A stretch of 64,000 nucleotides of DNA. Source: Geothrix sp. 21YS21S-2 (GTDB lineage Bacteria > Acidobacteriota > Holophagae > Holophagales > Holophagaceae). The position numbers and the translations under genes were made by a program. Positions 1 through 9,432 of this stretch are shown here, piece after piece. The DNA lies in contig NZ_CP132910.1 of the NCBI RefSeq assembly GCF_030846775.1, forward strand, positions 4,839,001 through 4,903,000. The letters run 5' to 3'. The notes beneath the pieces were generated by a model. The model saw only the letters and a program-made list of their open reading frames with translations. It was not told the origin of the DNA and did not search any database. The stretch's first letter is position 1; every line of letters starts with the position of its first letter.

Positions 1-1
1 C

Positions 2-556
2 GGCTTCGTCATGGCCGAGGGCGCGGGCGTGGTGGTGCTCGAGGAGTACGAGCTGGCCAAGGCCCGGGGCGCGAAGATCTACGCCGAGGTCTGCGGGTAC
101 GGCATGAGCGGGGACGCCCACCACATCACCAGCCCCAGCGAGGACGGCGACGGGCCCCGGCGCGTCATGGCCGCGGCCATCAAGGACGCCGGCATCGCCC
201 CGGAGCAGGTGGGGTACGCGAATGCCCACGGCACCTCGACCCCCGCCGGCGACCGCATCGAGTGCTCCGCCCTCAAGGGCGTCTTCGGAGCCCACGTCGC
301 CAGGCTCAAGGTGAGCTCCACCAAGTCCATGACCGGCCATCTCCTGGGCGCGGCGGGCGGGTTGGAGACCATCGTGGCGGCCCTCGTGGCCGGCACCGGG
401 AAGATCCCGCCCACCATCAACGTGGTGGACCAGGACCCCGACTGCGACCTGGACGTGACGGCCAACGTCGCCGGCACCTTCGACGGCGAATACGTCCTGA
501 ACAACAACTTCGGGTTCGGCGGCACCAACGGCTGCCTCGTCCTGCGGAAAATTTAG
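2..556 (+). CDS. fabF: Beta-ketoacyl-ACP synthase II (C-terminal part)
   Basis: Condensing enzyme of type II fatty acid synthesis, which elongates acyl-ACP with malonyl-ACP in the cytoplasm. The gene runs in from the left edge, so only about the last 184 residues are present and the active-site cysteine is off the window. The reading frame is open from base 2. The two catalytic histidine motifs of the thiolase fold are visible: [11 protein letters not shown] near residue 75 and [12 protein letters not shown] near residue 104, the latter also carrying the conserved lysine. The closing glycine-rich segment [10 protein letters not shown] is typical of FabF. FabB is less likely because the [12 protein letters not shown] form is the FabF one. 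Stop codon TAG at 554-556. Confidence 0.93.
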   Translation, partial: GFVMAEGAGVVVLEEYELAKARGAKIYAEVCGYGMSGDAHHITSPSEDGDGPRRVMAAAIKDAGIAPEQVGYANAHGTSTPAGDRIECSALKGVFGAHVARLKVSSTKSMTGHLLGAAGGLETIVAALVAGTGKIPPTINVVDQDPDCDLDVTANVAGTFDGEYVLNNNFGFGGTNGCLVLRKI

Positions 557-624
557 CTTGCCAATGCCGGCGATTTGAAGGAATTTGATCCCATCAAGGT
601 GAAACCACACGTTGAGGGGGGCCC

Positions 625-1158
625 ATGTTCCACCTGTCCACCGGTAGGATCCTTGCGGCTGCTGCCATCCTCTGCGCCCCCCTCCGGGCGGGCGACTTCG
701 ACCACCTCTTCGACGTGGTCAAGGAGATCTGGCCCGAGCGCCTGGTGGCCATGGCCATCTGCGACAAGGACGCCAGCCAGTTCGAGCTCATCGACCTGGC
801 CGACACCGCCAAGGCCCGCAACATCTCCCTGCTGATCGTCGACCTGCGGGAGGAGAAGGACTACAACAAGACCCTGGCCAGCGCCATGAGCCGGAACCCC
901 GGGTTCATCTTCATCGTCGAGGGCGACCCCCTGCTGGGCGCCAAGGGCCGCCTCACCGCCCGGATGATCTACCGCGCCTCGGGCCGGGACGTCCCCACGG
1001 TGGGCCTGTCCCAGGGCCTGCTGCAGCTGGGCGCGGTGCTCACCGCGGGGCCGGGCGCCAAGGATCCCGTATACGTCAGCAAGGAGACTGCTGAGCGCAT
1101 GAAGCTCCCCCTCCCGGCCGGCGCCATCGATCCCACCGTGAAGAAAAAGGGCAAGTAG
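625..1158 (+). CDS. Exported protein of unknown function
   Basis: 177 residues. The first 22 or so form a signal peptide (hydrophobic [15 protein letters not shown]), so the mature protein is probably periplasmic. A GAGGGGGG ribosome-binding site lies just before the ATG at 625. The body alternates beta-strand-like and helical stretches ([33 protein letters not shown]), which recalls the Rossmann-like substrate-binding fold of ABC-transporter solute-binding proteins or YfiR-type periplasmic proteins, but I cannot assign a family. The C terminus is lysine-rich. It sits between fabF and uvrB with no shared function obvious; the gap to uvrB is 35 bp and carries that gene's own promoter-like box. 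Confidence 0.7.
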   Translation: MFHLSTGRILAAAAILCAPLRAGDFDHLFDVVKEIWPERLVAMAICDKDASQFELIDLADTAKARNISLLIVDLREEKDYNKTLASAMSRNPGFIFIVEGDPLLGAKGRLTARMIYRASGRDVPTVGLSQGLLQLGAVLTAGPGAKDPVYVSKETAERMKLPLPAGAIDPTVKKKGK

Positions 1159-1182
1159 CGTTCGCCAATTGTTCGCCCCGTG

Positions 1183-1188
1183 TAGAAT
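1183..1188 (+). promoter_or_regulatory. TAGAAT -10 box directly before uvrB ATG
   Basis: TAGAAT is followed by five bases and then the uvrB ATG at 1194. A transcript from this box would start at or very near the ATG, giving a leaderless mRNA. There is no convincing Shine-Dalgarno sequence and no clear -35 box. The same arrangement recurs before pcrA, uvrC and tsaD. Confidence 0.5.
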
Positions 1189-1193
1189 GGGGC

Positions 1194-3200
1194 ATGGCCG
1201 CCGCGAAACCCTTCAAGCTCCATGCGCCCTATGAGCCCGCCGGCGACCAGCCGGAGGCCATCGAGCAGCTCGTGCGCGGCATCGAGGCCGGGGACCGCTG
1301 GTCCACCCTCCTGGGCGTCACGGGCAGCGGCAAGACCTACACCATGGCCTCCACCATCGCCCGGCTGCAGCGGCCGGCGCTGATCTTCGCGCCCAACAAG
1401 ACCCTGGCGGCCCAGCTGTTCTCGGAGTTCAAGCAGTTCTTCCCCGAGAACGCGGTGGAGTACTTCGTCAGCTACTACGACTACTACCAGCCCGAGGCCT
1501 ACGTCCCCGAGCGGGACCTGTTCATCGACAAGGACGCCAAGATCAACGAGGAGCTGGAGAAGCTGCGGCTCTCGGCCACCCGCAACCTGCTGGAGCGGCG
1601 GGACACCATCGTGGTGGCCTCGGTGTCCTGCATCTACGGCCTGGGCGACCCGAGCAGCTACATGAACCTCTCGGTGACGCTGCGCCGGGGCGGCACCCGC
1701 GACCGGGCCATGCTCCTGCGCGACCTGGTGGCCATCCAGTACGCCAGGAACCAGATGGCCTTCGAGCCGGGCGTGTTCCGGGTGCGGGGGGACGTGGTGG
1801 AGGTGTACCCCGCGTACGAGGACACCGCCTACCGCATCGAGCTCTTCGGCGACGAGATCGAGCGGCTCAGCCGCATCGACCCCCTGCGGGGCGTGGTGCT
1901 CGAGACCCTGGACGAGCTGACCATCTGGCCCAAGAGCCACTACGTCACGCCCGAGGACAAGCTGCTCCAGGCCATCCGCGAGATCAAGGCGGAACTGGAG
2001 GAGCGGGAGGCGTTCTTCCGGTCCGAGGGCCGCATCGTGGAGCTCCAGCGCCTGCACCAGCGCACCATCTACGACATCGAGATGATGAAGGAGATGGGCT
2101 ACTGCTCGGGCATCGAGAACTATTCCCGGTTCCTGGACGGGCGCAGCCCCGGCGAGCCGCCCCACACGCTCCTGGACTACTTCCCCGAGGACTTCGTCCT
2201 GTTCATGGACGAGAGCCACGTCGCCACCGGCCAGCTCCACGGCATGTTCCTGGGGGACCAGTCCCGCAAGCGCACCCTGGTGGACTACGGCTTCCGGCTC
2301 CCCGCGGCCCTGGACAACCGGCCCCTGCGCTTCGAGGAGTTCGAGGCCCGCGTCAGGCAGCTGGTCTTCGTGAGCGCCACCCCCGGCGACTACGAGCTCG
2401 CGCAGTCGGGCGGCGTGGTGGTGGAGCAGGTGGTGCGTCCCACGGGCCTGGTGGATCCCCTGGTGGAGGTGCGCCCCGTGGGCACCCAGGTGGACGACCT
2501 CCTGGAGGAGATCCGCAAGGTGGTGGCCAGGGACGAGCGGGTGCTGGTCACCGTGCTCACCAAGAAGCTGGCGGAGCAGCTCACGTCCTACTACCAGGAG
2601 CTGGGCATCAAGGCCGAGTACCTCCACAGCGAGATCGACACCCTGGAGCGGGTGGAGCTCCTGAAGAACCTCCGCCGGGGCGTGTTCGACGTGCTCATCG
2701 GCATCAACCTCCTGCGGGAGGGCCTGGATCTCCCCGAGGTGAGCCTCGTGGCGATCCTGGACGCGGACAAGGAGGGCTACCTGCGCAGCGCGCGGAGCCT
2801 CATCCAGACCATCGGCCGCGCCGCCCGCAACGTCAGCGGGAAGGCCATCCTCTACGGCGACCGCATGACCGATTCCATGGAGAGGGCCATCGGCGAGACC
2901 GGGCGCCGCCGCCAGAAGCAGCTGGACCACAACGCCCTGCACGGAATCACCCCCGAGACCACCAAGCGGCTCCTGGACGACGTCATGGGCGAGGCCCTGG
3001 CCCGGGAGTTCATCAACGTCCCCAAGGAGGACCGGGCCGCGGAGGAGCCGCTGCTCTACCTCACCGACAAGGAGTTCGAGCGGGAGGTGGCCAAGCTGGA
3101 GACGAAGATGAAGGCCTTCGCCGGCAAGATGGAGTTCGAGGAGGCGGCCAAGCTGCGGGACCGGATCCTGAAGGCGAGGCGGGAGCGGCTGGTCAGTTAG
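1194..3200 (+). CDS. uvrB: Excinuclease ABC subunit B
   Basis: DNA-damage recognition helicase of nucleotide excision repair; it receives DNA from UvrA and recruits UvrC. 668 residues, the usual family length. Walker [11 protein letters not shown] lies near residue 40, followed by the damage-probing beta-hairpin region [12 protein letters not shown] near residue 95. The helicase motif with DESHVA is near residue 340, motif [11 protein letters not shown] near residue 540, and a C-terminal UVR domain that binds UvrC ends the protein ([12 protein letters not shown]). The ATG at 1194 gives the standard N terminus and has no Shine-Dalgarno site. The last 8 bp overlap the convergent esterase gene. 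uvrC and pcrA, which act in the same pathway, lie elsewhere in this window; uvrA is not present. Confidence 0.98.
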   Translation: MAAAKPFKLHAPYEPAGDQPEAIEQLVRGIEAGDRWSTLLGVTGSGKTYTMASTIARLQRPALIFAPNKTLAAQLFSEFKQFFPENAVEYFVSYYDYYQPEAYVPERDLFIDKDAKINEELEKLRLSATRNLLERRDTIVVASVSCIYGLGDPSSYMNLSVTLRRGGTRDRAMLLRDLVAIQYARNQMAFEPGVFRVRGDVVEVYPAYEDTAYRIELFGDEIERLSRIDPLRGVVLETLDELTIWPKSHYVTPEDKLLQAIREIKAELEEREAFFRSEGRIVELQRLHQRTIYDIEMMKEMGYCSGIENYSRFLDGRSPGEPPHTLLDYFPEDFVLFMDESHVATGQLHGMFLGDQSRKRTLVDYGFRLPAALDNRPLRFEEFEARVRQLVFVSATPGDYELAQSGGVVVEQVVRPTGLVDPLVEVRPVGTQVDDLLEEIRKVVARDERVLVTVLTKKLAEQLTSYYQELGIKAEYLHSEIDTLERVELLKNLRRGVFDVLIGINLLREGLDLPEVSLVAILDADKEGYLRSARSLIQTIGRAARNVSGKAILYGDRMTDSMERAIGETGRRRQKQLDHNALHGITPETTKRLLDDVMGEALAREFINVPKEDRAAEEPLLYLTDKEFEREVAKLETKMKAFAGKMEFEEAAKLRDRILKARRERLVS

Positions 3201-4368
3201 AGGGTGTCTGCATCTTCCGGACGCTCTCAAGGCGGCCGAGGAAAACGGGCAGGTTCGGATCGGCGTATTTCTCCCCCAGGCGGCATGCCGATTGGCTGTT
3301 CTCCAGGGCCAAGGCGGGTTCCCCCGCGGCCTGGTAAGCCTCGGCGAGGGAATCGTAGGCGTTCGGGGATTCAGGATACAGCCGGATGATGTACTGAAAG
3401 AGGGAGATGGCTTCGTCCGTTTTCTTCCGCTGGAGGGCAGCGTAGGCTCTGCGGTTGAGCCTCCCTTCACTTGGCCGGCAAGGGAAACCGAAGGCTTCGG
3501 TCAGACGGCCGAATTGCCTCTCCATTTCGGCCACCCCGGGAATGCGATCCTCCGACAGGGCCCAGCCGTCGAACAGGTTCTCGAGCCCGTCGTAGATGGC
3601 CCGGGAGGGCGTCGACTGGTGGTTGTCGCGGGACATGTAGTCGAATTTCCATCGAAGAAGGGCGGGGGCCTTCAAGCCCAGGATGGTGGTGAAGGCCTGG
3701 ACGGACTTGGGGATTCCGTTGTTCTCCCGGCCATGGGTCAGGTAGAGGAACTTCCGGAATCCGGCACCTGGCGCGAAACCGCGCTCGGCCTTGGCGCCTT
3801 CCGCTTCGCTGTCCCACCACAGGCTCGGGCTGATGGCCAGGTAGGCGCCGAAGGCTTCCGGCTCCTCCATCAGGGTGTGGACCGCGAACAAGCCCCCGAA
3901 TGACCATCCGATCAGGATGGAATAGGGCTCCGTCCTGTAGGTGCTCTCCAGGTACGGTCGGAGTTCCTTGACCAGGAATTCCCGGAACCGGTCCGCGCCA
4001 CCGCTGGTGGGGAATTTCTCCTTCTCCTTGCTGGAGGGGGGCGTGAGGTCGCGGGTGCGGTCGGTGTTCTCGATGGCCACGACGATCATTGCGGGGGCCA
4101 TGCCCTGGCTTGCCAGGAACCTGGCGTCCGCCACCGTTTGCAGGAAAAGGGCGCTGCCATCCAGGAGGTAGATCACGGGGCAGCGGATCCGCCGGTCGGC
4201 GTAGTCCGGGGGCAGGGAGATCAGGAGGGTCCGGTCTTCCTTCAGGATGGCGGAATGGATCCTGGCCCGGGTCCCGATCGTGATGCTGTCCTCCTGCGCA
4301 CGCAGAGGGCCGGTGCCCGCCAGGAGGAGAACGGCGATCGCGACGTGAAGCAGGCGCTGGAAACGCAT
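3193..4368 (-). CDS. Exported alpha/beta-hydrolase esterase with C-terminal TPR
   Basis: 391 residues. A cleavable signal peptide ([20 protein letters not shown]) places it in the periplasm or outside. The body matches the putative-esterase family (IroE/Fes/esterase D type): a [10 protein letters not shown] strand, the nucleophile elbow IGWSFGG near residue 155, and a histidine candidate in SRDNHQSTP near residue 245. After about residue 300 there is a tetratricopeptide-like helical repeat ([36 protein letters not shown]). This esterase-plus-TPR layout is known for predicted esterases of unknown substrate. The gene converges on uvrB with an 8-bp 3' overlap. Its 5' flank is the 390-bp spacer that ends at the group II intron. 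Substrate not predictable. Confidence 0.85.
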   Translation of the reverse strand: MRFQRLLHVAIAVLLLAGTGPLRAQEDSITIGTRARIHSAILKEDRTLLISLPPDYADRRIRCPVIYLLDGSALFLQTVADARFLASQGMAPAMIVVAIENTDRTRDLTPPSSKEKEKFPTSGGADRFREFLVKELRPYLESTYRTEPYSILIGWSFGGLFAVHTLMEEPEAFGAYLAISPSLWWDSEAEGAKAERGFAPGAGFRKFLYLTHGRENNGIPKSVQAFTTILGLKAPALLRWKFDYMSRDNHQSTPSRAIYDGLENLFDGWALSEDRIPGVAEMERQFGRLTEAFGFPCRPSEGRLNRRAYAALQRKKTDEAISLFQYIIRLYPESPNAYDSLAEAYQAAGEPALALENSQSACRLGEKYADPNLPVFLGRLESVRKMQTPSN

Positions 4369-4758
4369 GGTGGCAGCTCCCTTCCTCGTGGATCAGGACG
4401 CAGGGCATGGGTGGGTGAGGCTGGATGCGGAACGGGATTTGGGGATCACCGTAAAGGTAGCGCTCCCGGCCGGTCCTAACCGGGATCAGGGGCCATCCGC
4501 CCCGTCGTGGGGTGGAGGCGCATTTTCCCGTGGCCGGCCGGCCGTCCACCTGAGACGAAGCACCGGGGTCCAGGGCGTGAATCCAGTTCAAGTCCCAAGG
4601 GAGCCACCCCGGTCAGGGCGGTCATCCAGTTCCATCCCCGTGCATCCCCGGCCAAGTCAACGTTTGGTTGCCGCCGAAACAAGGGGGCAGGGCCATGGCC
4701 ACTCGCCCGGACCCACCCCGGCAGGAATCAGCCGGGGAGACACGGGGATACACGGGGA
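4369..4758. other. Gene-free spacer upstream of the intron
   Basis: About 390 bp between the start of the esterase gene and the 5' end of the group II intron. I see no convincing gene. It must hold the esterase promoter, but no clear -35/-10 pair stands out. Its right end carries an imperfect inverted repeat listed separately. Confidence 0.6.
4634..4749. repeat. Imperfect inverted repeat abutting the intron
   Basis: A 19-nt arm at 4634-4652 (ATCCCCGTGCATCCCCGGC) is mirrored at 4731-4749 with 17 of 19 positions matching. The right arm is followed by another copy of its ACACGGGGA unit, and the intron starts 9-10 bp later. The arms look like a dispersed palindromic repeat, and its hairpin may have been the intron's landing site. 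Confidence 0.6.
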
Positions 4759-5351
4759 GTGCGCCAGGCCAAGCCTGGGCGAGGAGGATGGATGACCTAA
4801 GACAGACTGAAACCTCGCAATGGAGCCCAGCGGGGAGGCAGCAAGCCCCGCCCGGCAAAGCTGGCCAGCAGCCGGAACCGAGTCTTGCGTGGGGAAGGGC
4901 GACCGACCTCGTGAAGCGTAGACAGGGAGTGCATGGGCCGTGTGATGGAGCCCCGAAAGCATCCAACCGTGGGAGTCGACGCCGTTCTCCGATCGGAAGA
5001 CAGCACCCGAAGGTCGCAAGGGCCTGACCGTAGGGTCCCACCGGGGTCATAGAGCAGGGCACGTGCACAGGGGTTCCCCAGGAACCTGGGAGATCCAGCC
5101 ATCTCCGCCAACAACCCAGTGGTGAGGGAAGCCACGTAAAACGAACCCAGGCTCGCCGGGGGGTGCCGCCCCCGGCGGGAGCGAACAGCCGGCACAGGGC
5201 GGTACCGCAAACTGAAGGAAACGAAGGAGCGCGGGAGGGGTGGCCGGAAGTCGGAGCAGCTCATAGTAGCGATGATCGCGGGGAACCGGGCCGCCGGGAC
5301 CCGCTGGAGCCAAGGAGCTGCCGGATCACGGAACCGTTGAAGGGAAAGATA

Positions 5352-6680
5352 ATGGGTGCAATGACATCCAACAGCGTCTCCACGAAACAACAACGGATCG
5401 CAGAACTGGCCAGGATCCACCCGGAGGTGGCTTTCACCTCCTTGGCCTACCACATGGACCTGGACTGGATGAAGGAAGCCTTCGGGCGCACCCGCAAGGA
5501 TGGGGCGACCGGGGTGGACGGCGTGACGGGCAAGGAATACGGGGAAAACCTGGAGTCCAACCTCCAGAGCCTCCTGAACCGGGCTAAGAACGGCGACACC
5601 TACAAGGCCCCTCCAGTCCGGAGAACCTACATCCCGAAAGGGGATGGCAGCCAACGCCCCCTGGGCATTCCCGCCTTCGAAGACAAGGTCCTGCAAAGGG
5701 CCGTGGTGATGGTGATGGAACCGCTCTATGAGCAGGACTTCCTGGACTGCTCCTACGGGTTCAGGCCCGGGCGCTCCGCGCACATGGCGCTGGAGGCGAT
5801 TTGGCAGGGGTTGATGGACATGGGGGGAGGCTGGGTGCTTGACGTGGATATCCGTAAGTATTTCGATACTTTGGACCACGGGAAGCTGCGGGAAATCCTT
5901 GACCTGCGGATGAAGGACGGCGTTCTGAGGCGCCTGATCGGCAAATGGCTCAACGCGGGCGTGCTGGAGAAAGGATGCATCACGCACCCGGAAACCGGCT
6001 CGCCCCAGGGCGGGGTGGTCAGTCCGATGCTCGCCAACATCTACCTCCACGAGGTGCTGGACGTGTGGTTTGAAAGGGAGGTCAAGCCCCGACTCCGGGG
6101 TCGGGCCTTCCTGGTGCGCTACGCGGACGACTTCGTGATGGGCTTTGCCCAGGAGGAGGATGCCAAGCGGGTTATGGAAGTCCTGCCCAAGCGGTTCGAG
6201 CGGTATGGCCTGACGATCCACCCGGATAAGACCCGGCTGGTGGAGTTCTGGAAGCCGAGGGAGCCCAGGGACCCCAATGGGGGACCAGGCCACTTCGACT
6301 TCCTGGGATTCACCCACTACTGGGCCACGGCCAAGAACGGCCGGTGGGTGGTGAAGCGGAAGACCGCGAAGAGCCGGATGAGTCGGGCGCTCACGAAGAT
6401 CGGGGAGTGGATGGCCAAACACCGCCACCTCCCGGTGCGCGAGCAATGGCGGACGATCAACCAGAAACTGGTCGGTCACTTCAGGTATTACGGGATCACG
6501 GGGAACTCCAGGGCCCTGGCGCACTTCCGCTATGAAGTTGGGCGAAGGTGGCGTGGATGGCTCAACCGGAGGTCCCAGCGGGCCCGCATGACCTGGGATC
6601 GCATGAACAAGCTTCTGGCTCGGTTCCCACTGGCCCCAGCCATCAGTTACGCATCGAAACTACGTCCTCAGCGACCGTGA
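5352..6680 (+). CDS. ltrA: Group II intron reverse transcriptase/maturase
   Basis: 442 residues. It reverse-transcribes the intron and assists its splicing. Reverse transcriptase blocks are intact: RPLGIPAFEDKVLQRAV, DFLDCSYGFRPGRSAH, VLDVDIRKYFDTLDH, GSPQGGVVSPMLANIYL, and the catalytic YADD at residues 257-260. A maturase (X/thumb) region follows with HFDFLGFTHYW and a basic C terminus (LNRRSQRARMTW). There is no HNH endonuclease after it. I chose the ATG at 5352, preceded by AAGGGA, because the 63 in-frame codons upstream belong to the folded intron RNA and look like nothing in the family. All catalytic residues are present, so the element may still be mobile. Confidence 0.96.
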   Translation: MGAMTSNSVSTKQQRIAELARIHPEVAFTSLAYHMDLDWMKEAFGRTRKDGATGVDGVTGKEYGENLESNLQSLLNRAKNGDTYKAPPVRRTYIPKGDGSQRPLGIPAFEDKVLQRAVVMVMEPLYEQDFLDCSYGFRPGRSAHMALEAIWQGLMDMGGGWVLDVDIRKYFDTLDHGKLREILDLRMKDGVLRRLIGKWLNAGVLEKGCITHPETGSPQGGVVSPMLANIYLHEVLDVWFEREVKPRLRGRAFLVRYADDFVMGFAQEEDAKRVMEVLPKRFERYGLTIHPDKTRLVEFWKPREPRDPNGGPGHFDFLGFTHYWATAKNGRWVVKRKTAKSRMSRALTKIGEWMAKHRHLPVREQWRTINQKLVGHFRYYGITGNSRALAHFRYEVGRRWRGWLNRRSQRARMTWDRMNKLLARFPLAPAISYASKLRPQRP

Positions 6681-6684
6681 CGAG

Positions 6685-6718
6685 GAGCCGGATGCGGTAG
6701 TCCCGCACGTCCGGATCT
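6685..6718 (+). ncRNA. Group II intron domain V
   Basis: A 34-nt hairpin opening with GAGCCGGATGCGG and closing with CCGCACGTCCGGATC. This is the catalytic domain V: the AGC triad lies in the lower stem (GAGCCG) and an AC bulge on the 3' side. It begins 5 nt after the reverse transcriptase stop codon, the normal spacing. Confidence 0.9.
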
Positions 6719-6826
6719 GAGGGGGGCCGGGGGCGCAAGCTCCCCGGCCTACCCGACTGGAAGGGGATGGGATCGGTCAAGCCGACCCCGGCCTTTGCGG
6801 CCTTTTCCTCGGATTGAAGACCAACC

Positions 6827-8287
6827 TCAGTCCATGCGGTAGTTCGGCGCTTCCTTCGTGATCATGACGTCGTGCGCGTGGCTCTCCCTGAGCCCCGCGC
6901 TGCTGATCTGCACGAAGGTGGCCTTGTCGTGGAACTCCGGGATGGTCCCGGCCCCCACCAGCCCCATGCCCGCCCGCAGCCCGCCGATGAGCTGGCCCAC
7001 CAGGTCGTTCATGCGGCCCTTGTAGGGCACCTGGCCCTCGATGCCCTCCGGCACCAGCTTGGCGTCGTCCTTGCCGTCCTGGAAGTAGCGGTCCTTGGAA
7101 CCGGCCTTCATGGCGCCCATGCTGCCCATGCCGCGGTAGGACTTGTAGGTGCGGCCGCTGTAGAAGATCGTTTCGCCGGGAGCCTCGTCGGTGCCCGCGA
7201 AGAGGCTGCCGATCATGACGCTGTCGGCGCCGGCGGCCAGGGCCTTGGCCACGTCGCCGGAGAACTTGATGCCGCCGTCGGCGATGCAGGGCACGCCGAA
7301 CTCGCGGCAGGCCCGGGAGGCCTCCAGGATGGCGGTGATCTGGGGCATGCCCGCCCCGGTGACGATGCGGGTGGTGCAGATGGAGCCGGGGCCGATGCCG
7401 ACCTTGACGGCGGACGCGCCGGCTTCGCACAGGTCCCGGGCGCCCTGGTAGGTGGCCACGTTGCCGGCGATGACCGGGGTGTCGGGCAGGGCCTGGCGCA
7501 GCATGCGCAGGGCGGCGAGGACGCCTTCGCTGTGGCCGTGGCTGCTGTCCAGGCACAGGACGTCCACCCGGGCCGCCACCAGGGCCTTGGCCCGGTTCAG
7601 CAGGTCGGGCCCCACGCCCACCGCCGCGCCCACGCGCAGCCGGCCCTGGGGGTCCTTGCAGGAGTTGGGGTACTCGGTGGACTTCTGGATGTCCTTGACG
7701 GTGATGAGCCCGCGCAGGGCTCCCTGATCGTCCACCACCAGGAGCTTTTCGATGCGGTGCTTCTGGAGGATGGCCCGGGCCTCCATGAGCGTGGTGCCCA
7801 CGGGCACGGTCACCAGGCGGTCCTTGGTCATGACCTCGCGCACCGGGAGCTCCCAGCGGGTCTCGAAGCGCAGGTCCCGGTTGGTGAGGATGCCCACCAG
7901 CTTGCCGTTCTCCACCACGGGCACGCCTGAGATGCGGTACTTGGCCATCATGGCCTCGGCCTCCCGGATGGGGGCGTCGGGGCGGATCACGATGGGGTCG
8001 GTGATCATGCCGCTCTCACTGCGCTTGACCTTGTCGACCTCCTCCGCCTGGCGTTCGATGGAGAGGTTCTTGTGGATGATCCCGATGCCGCCCTGCTGGG
8101 CCAGCGAGATGGCCAGCCGCCCCTCGGTGACGGTGTCCATGGCGGCGGACAGGAGGGGGATCCCCAGCTTCACGCCGGCGACCAGGGTGGAGCTGAGGTC
8201 CACCTGGTTGGGGTGGACGGTGGAGTGTCCGGGAACCAGGAGCACATCGTCGAACGTCAGCGCCTGGACAAGGGGCAAGGTGAGCAT
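6827..8287 (-). CDS. guaB: Inosine-5'-monophosphate dehydrogenase
   Basis: Oxidises IMP to XMP with NAD+, the committed step of guanine nucleotide synthesis, in the cytoplasm. 486 residues, the normal bacterial length. The N terminus [13 protein letters not shown] is diagnostic. Two CBS domains (about residues 95-205) sit inside the barrel, e.g. [20 protein letters not shown]. The catalytic loop [13 protein letters not shown] near residue 300 carries the nucleophilic cysteine, and the phosphate-binding [10 protein letters not shown] follows. I use the ATG at 8287, preceded by AGAGAGG, instead of a 41-codon upstream extension with no family resemblance. The palindromic repeat at 8411-8548 lies 120 bp upstream and separates it from rubrerythrin. 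Stop lies 70 bp from the intron end. Confidence 0.97.
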   Translation of the reverse strand: MLTLPLVQALTFDDVLLVPGHSTVHPNQVDLSSTLVAGVKLGIPLLSAAMDTVTEGRLAISLAQQGGIGIIHKNLSIERQAEEVDKVKRSESGMITDPIVIRPDAPIREAEAMMAKYRISGVPVVENGKLVGILTNRDLRFETRWELPVREVMTKDRLVTVPVGTTLMEARAILQKHRIEKLLVVDDQGALRGLITVKDIQKSTEYPNSCKDPQGRLRVGAAVGVGPDLLNRAKALVAARVDVLCLDSSHGHSEGVLAALRMLRQALPDTPVIAGNVATYQGARDLCEAGASAVKVGIGPGSICTTRIVTGAGMPQITAILEASRACREFGVPCIADGGIKFSGDVAKALAAGADSVMIGSLFAGTDEAPGETIFYSGRTYKSYRGMGSMGAMKAGSKDRYFQDGKDDAKLVPEGIEGQVPYKGRMNDLVGQLIGGLRAGMGLVGAGTIPEFHDKATFVQISSAGLRESHAHDVMITKEAPNYRMD

Positions 8288-8410
8288 GGGGGCCTCTCTT
8301 CTGGAGTTCGCGGCAGCGGAACCTTGCAAGAAAGGATCGCATGGAATGGCCGTGACCGTGGTCTCAGAAAAAAACGGGAGACCCCCTGAAAAAAAATCGC
8401 TTTCATTCAT

Positions 8411-8548
8411 CTCGGCGAACCTCGGCCCCTCGGCTGCCTCGGCGATGCATTCTGTTTCAAGACCTTGCGGCGCATTTAAGCGATGCGCCGCAAGGTCTTA
8501 AGAAAGAAATGCATCGCCGAGGCAGCCGAGGGGCCGAGGTTCGCCGAG
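8411..8548. repeat. Nested perfect palindrome (40-bp arms, 17-bp inner hairpin)
   Basis: Outer arms 8411-8450 and 8509-8548 are exact reverse complements over 40 bases. The arms are built from CTCGGCGAACCTCGGC and CCTCGGCTGCCTCGGCGATG units. Inside lies a second perfect inverted repeat, 8459-8475 with 8483-8499, carrying AAGACCTTGCGGCGCAT around a 7-nt loop. The element fills the gap between guaB and rubrerythrin. The same CTCGGCG-type core occurs at 50850-50939, so this is a dispersed intergenic repeat family. It could form a cruciform or a very stable RNA hairpin after the rubrerythrin stop. Confidence 0.95.
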
Positions 8549-8560
8549 TAGAGAAGTCCC

Positions 8561-9139
8561 TTAGAACTTCTCGCCCACGGGTTCGAACCAGCCCTGGGGT
8601 TTCATGCAGACGGGGCAGGCCTTGGGAGCGGCCAGGCCCTCGTGGATGTGCCCGCATTCCATGCAGCGCCAGTAGATCTTCTCGCCGCGCTGGAAGACGG
8701 TGCCGTTGACCACGTGGTCGAGAAGGCGCTGGAACCGGTCCTCGTGCTCCTTCTCCACCTTGGAGATCCATTCGAAGGTGCGGGCCACGTCGTTGAAGCC
8801 CTCCTCCTTGGCGATGCGGGCGAACTCGGGGTAGAGGGCGGACCATTCCTCGTTCTCGCCGCTGACGGCGGCCCGGAGCTGGGCAGCGGTGTCGCCGGCG
8901 ACGGCGGGATAGGACGCGGTGATCTCGAGGGCCGAGGGGGCGAGCTTGGCCAGATGGGCGTAGAACAGGCGGGCGTGCTCCTGTTCGTTGCGGGCGGTCT
9001 CCTCGAAGACGGCGGCCACGTGCTCCAGGCCCTCGGTGCGGGCGATGCGGGCGGCGAAGGTATAGCGGTTGCGGGCCTGGCTCTCCCCGGCGAAGGCCTT
9101 GAGGAGGTTTTTGGCGGTCCTGCTGTCCTTGAATTCCAT
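8561..9139 (-). CDS. rbr: Rubrerythrin
   Basis: Non-haem di-iron peroxidase that reduces hydrogen peroxide in anaerobes. 192 residues. The four-helix ferritin-like domain holds the iron ligands in ESQARNRYTFAARIA, ETARNEQEHARLF and KEHEDRF. The C-terminal rubredoxin-like domain binds one iron through two cysteine pairs, WRCMECGHIHEG and KACPVCMKPQGWF. The start codon at 9139 follows GAGGG. A TAGACT -10-like box lies about 90 bp upstream (9228-9233, minus strand). It is divergent from nifJ, an oxygen-sensitive iron-sulphur enzyme, which fits a protective role in a cell that meets oxygen only occasionally. Confidence 0.95.
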   Translation of the reverse strand: MEFKDSRTAKNLLKAFAGESQARNRYTFAARIARTEGLEHVAAVFEETARNEQEHARLFYAHLAKLAPSALEITASYPAVAGDTAAQLRAAVSGENEEWSALYPEFARIAKEEGFNDVARTFEWISKVEKEHEDRFQRLLDHVVNGTVFQRGEKIYWRCMECGHIHEGLAAPKACPVCMKPQGWFEPVGEKF

Positions 9140-9299
9140 GGTGACCCTCGGTCAGTTGCGGCCCAAAAGGAATGAAAGACCCATTGCTTTCCGTCCCGAG
9201 GCCAGTGGGTTGATAGGCGGTGCCTCGAGTCTAGCCTCTTGGCGAACGGCCAGGGGGTGTAACCTGCGACACACCCGCCCCAAAAAAGACCCACCGCTC

Positions 9300-9328
9300 T
9301 TGATTATGGCCAATTTGAAGAATAAACT
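9300..9328 (+). promoter_or_regulatory. Probable sigma-70-type promoter of nifJ
   Basis: TTGATT (9300-9305), a 17-bp spacer and TAAACT (9323-9328). The start point would fall near 9335, leaving a leader of roughly 100 nt before nifJ. Confidence 0.5.
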
Positions 9329-9432
9329 CACCTTTGTGCGAAGCGGTATGTCCTGGCCCACAAGGCCCTGCTTCTCCAAGAGTCCCATATCCACGTCGGA
9401 CAAGTCTTAACGACACACGTAGGAGGAAGGCC

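Larger units (their letters stand above)
4759..6757 (+). mobile_element. Group II intron, about 2.0 kb
   Basis: Retroelement with ribozyme and maturase. The 5' end fits the GUGYG consensus (GTGCGCC at 4759). About 590 bp of structured, non-coding domain I-IV sequence precedes the reverse transcriptase gene. Domain V follows the gene at 6685-6718. A domain VI-like hairpin (GGCCGGGGGCGCAAGCTCCC, 6725-6744) leads to a 3' end near ACCCGAC at 6751-6757. The boundaries are inferred from these consensus ends, not from an empty site. It sits between genes (esterase start, guaB end) and interrupts nothing obvious. The encoded protein has no visible endonuclease domain, as in lineages that use nicked or replication-fork targets. 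Confidence 0.88.

Noticed and set aside
969-3470. Long minus-strand open frame of 833 codons opposite uvrB
   Set aside because: It is an antisense shadow caused by high GC at third positions. Composition is Leu/Val/Gly/His-rich without domains, and uvrB on the other strand is certain. The same holds for the frame opposite nifJ (9328-13038) and others.
5163-5351. Upstream GTG start for the reverse transcriptase
   Set aside because: The extra 63 codons overlap folded intron RNA. The family N terminus begins at the ATG at 5352, which has a ribosome-binding site.
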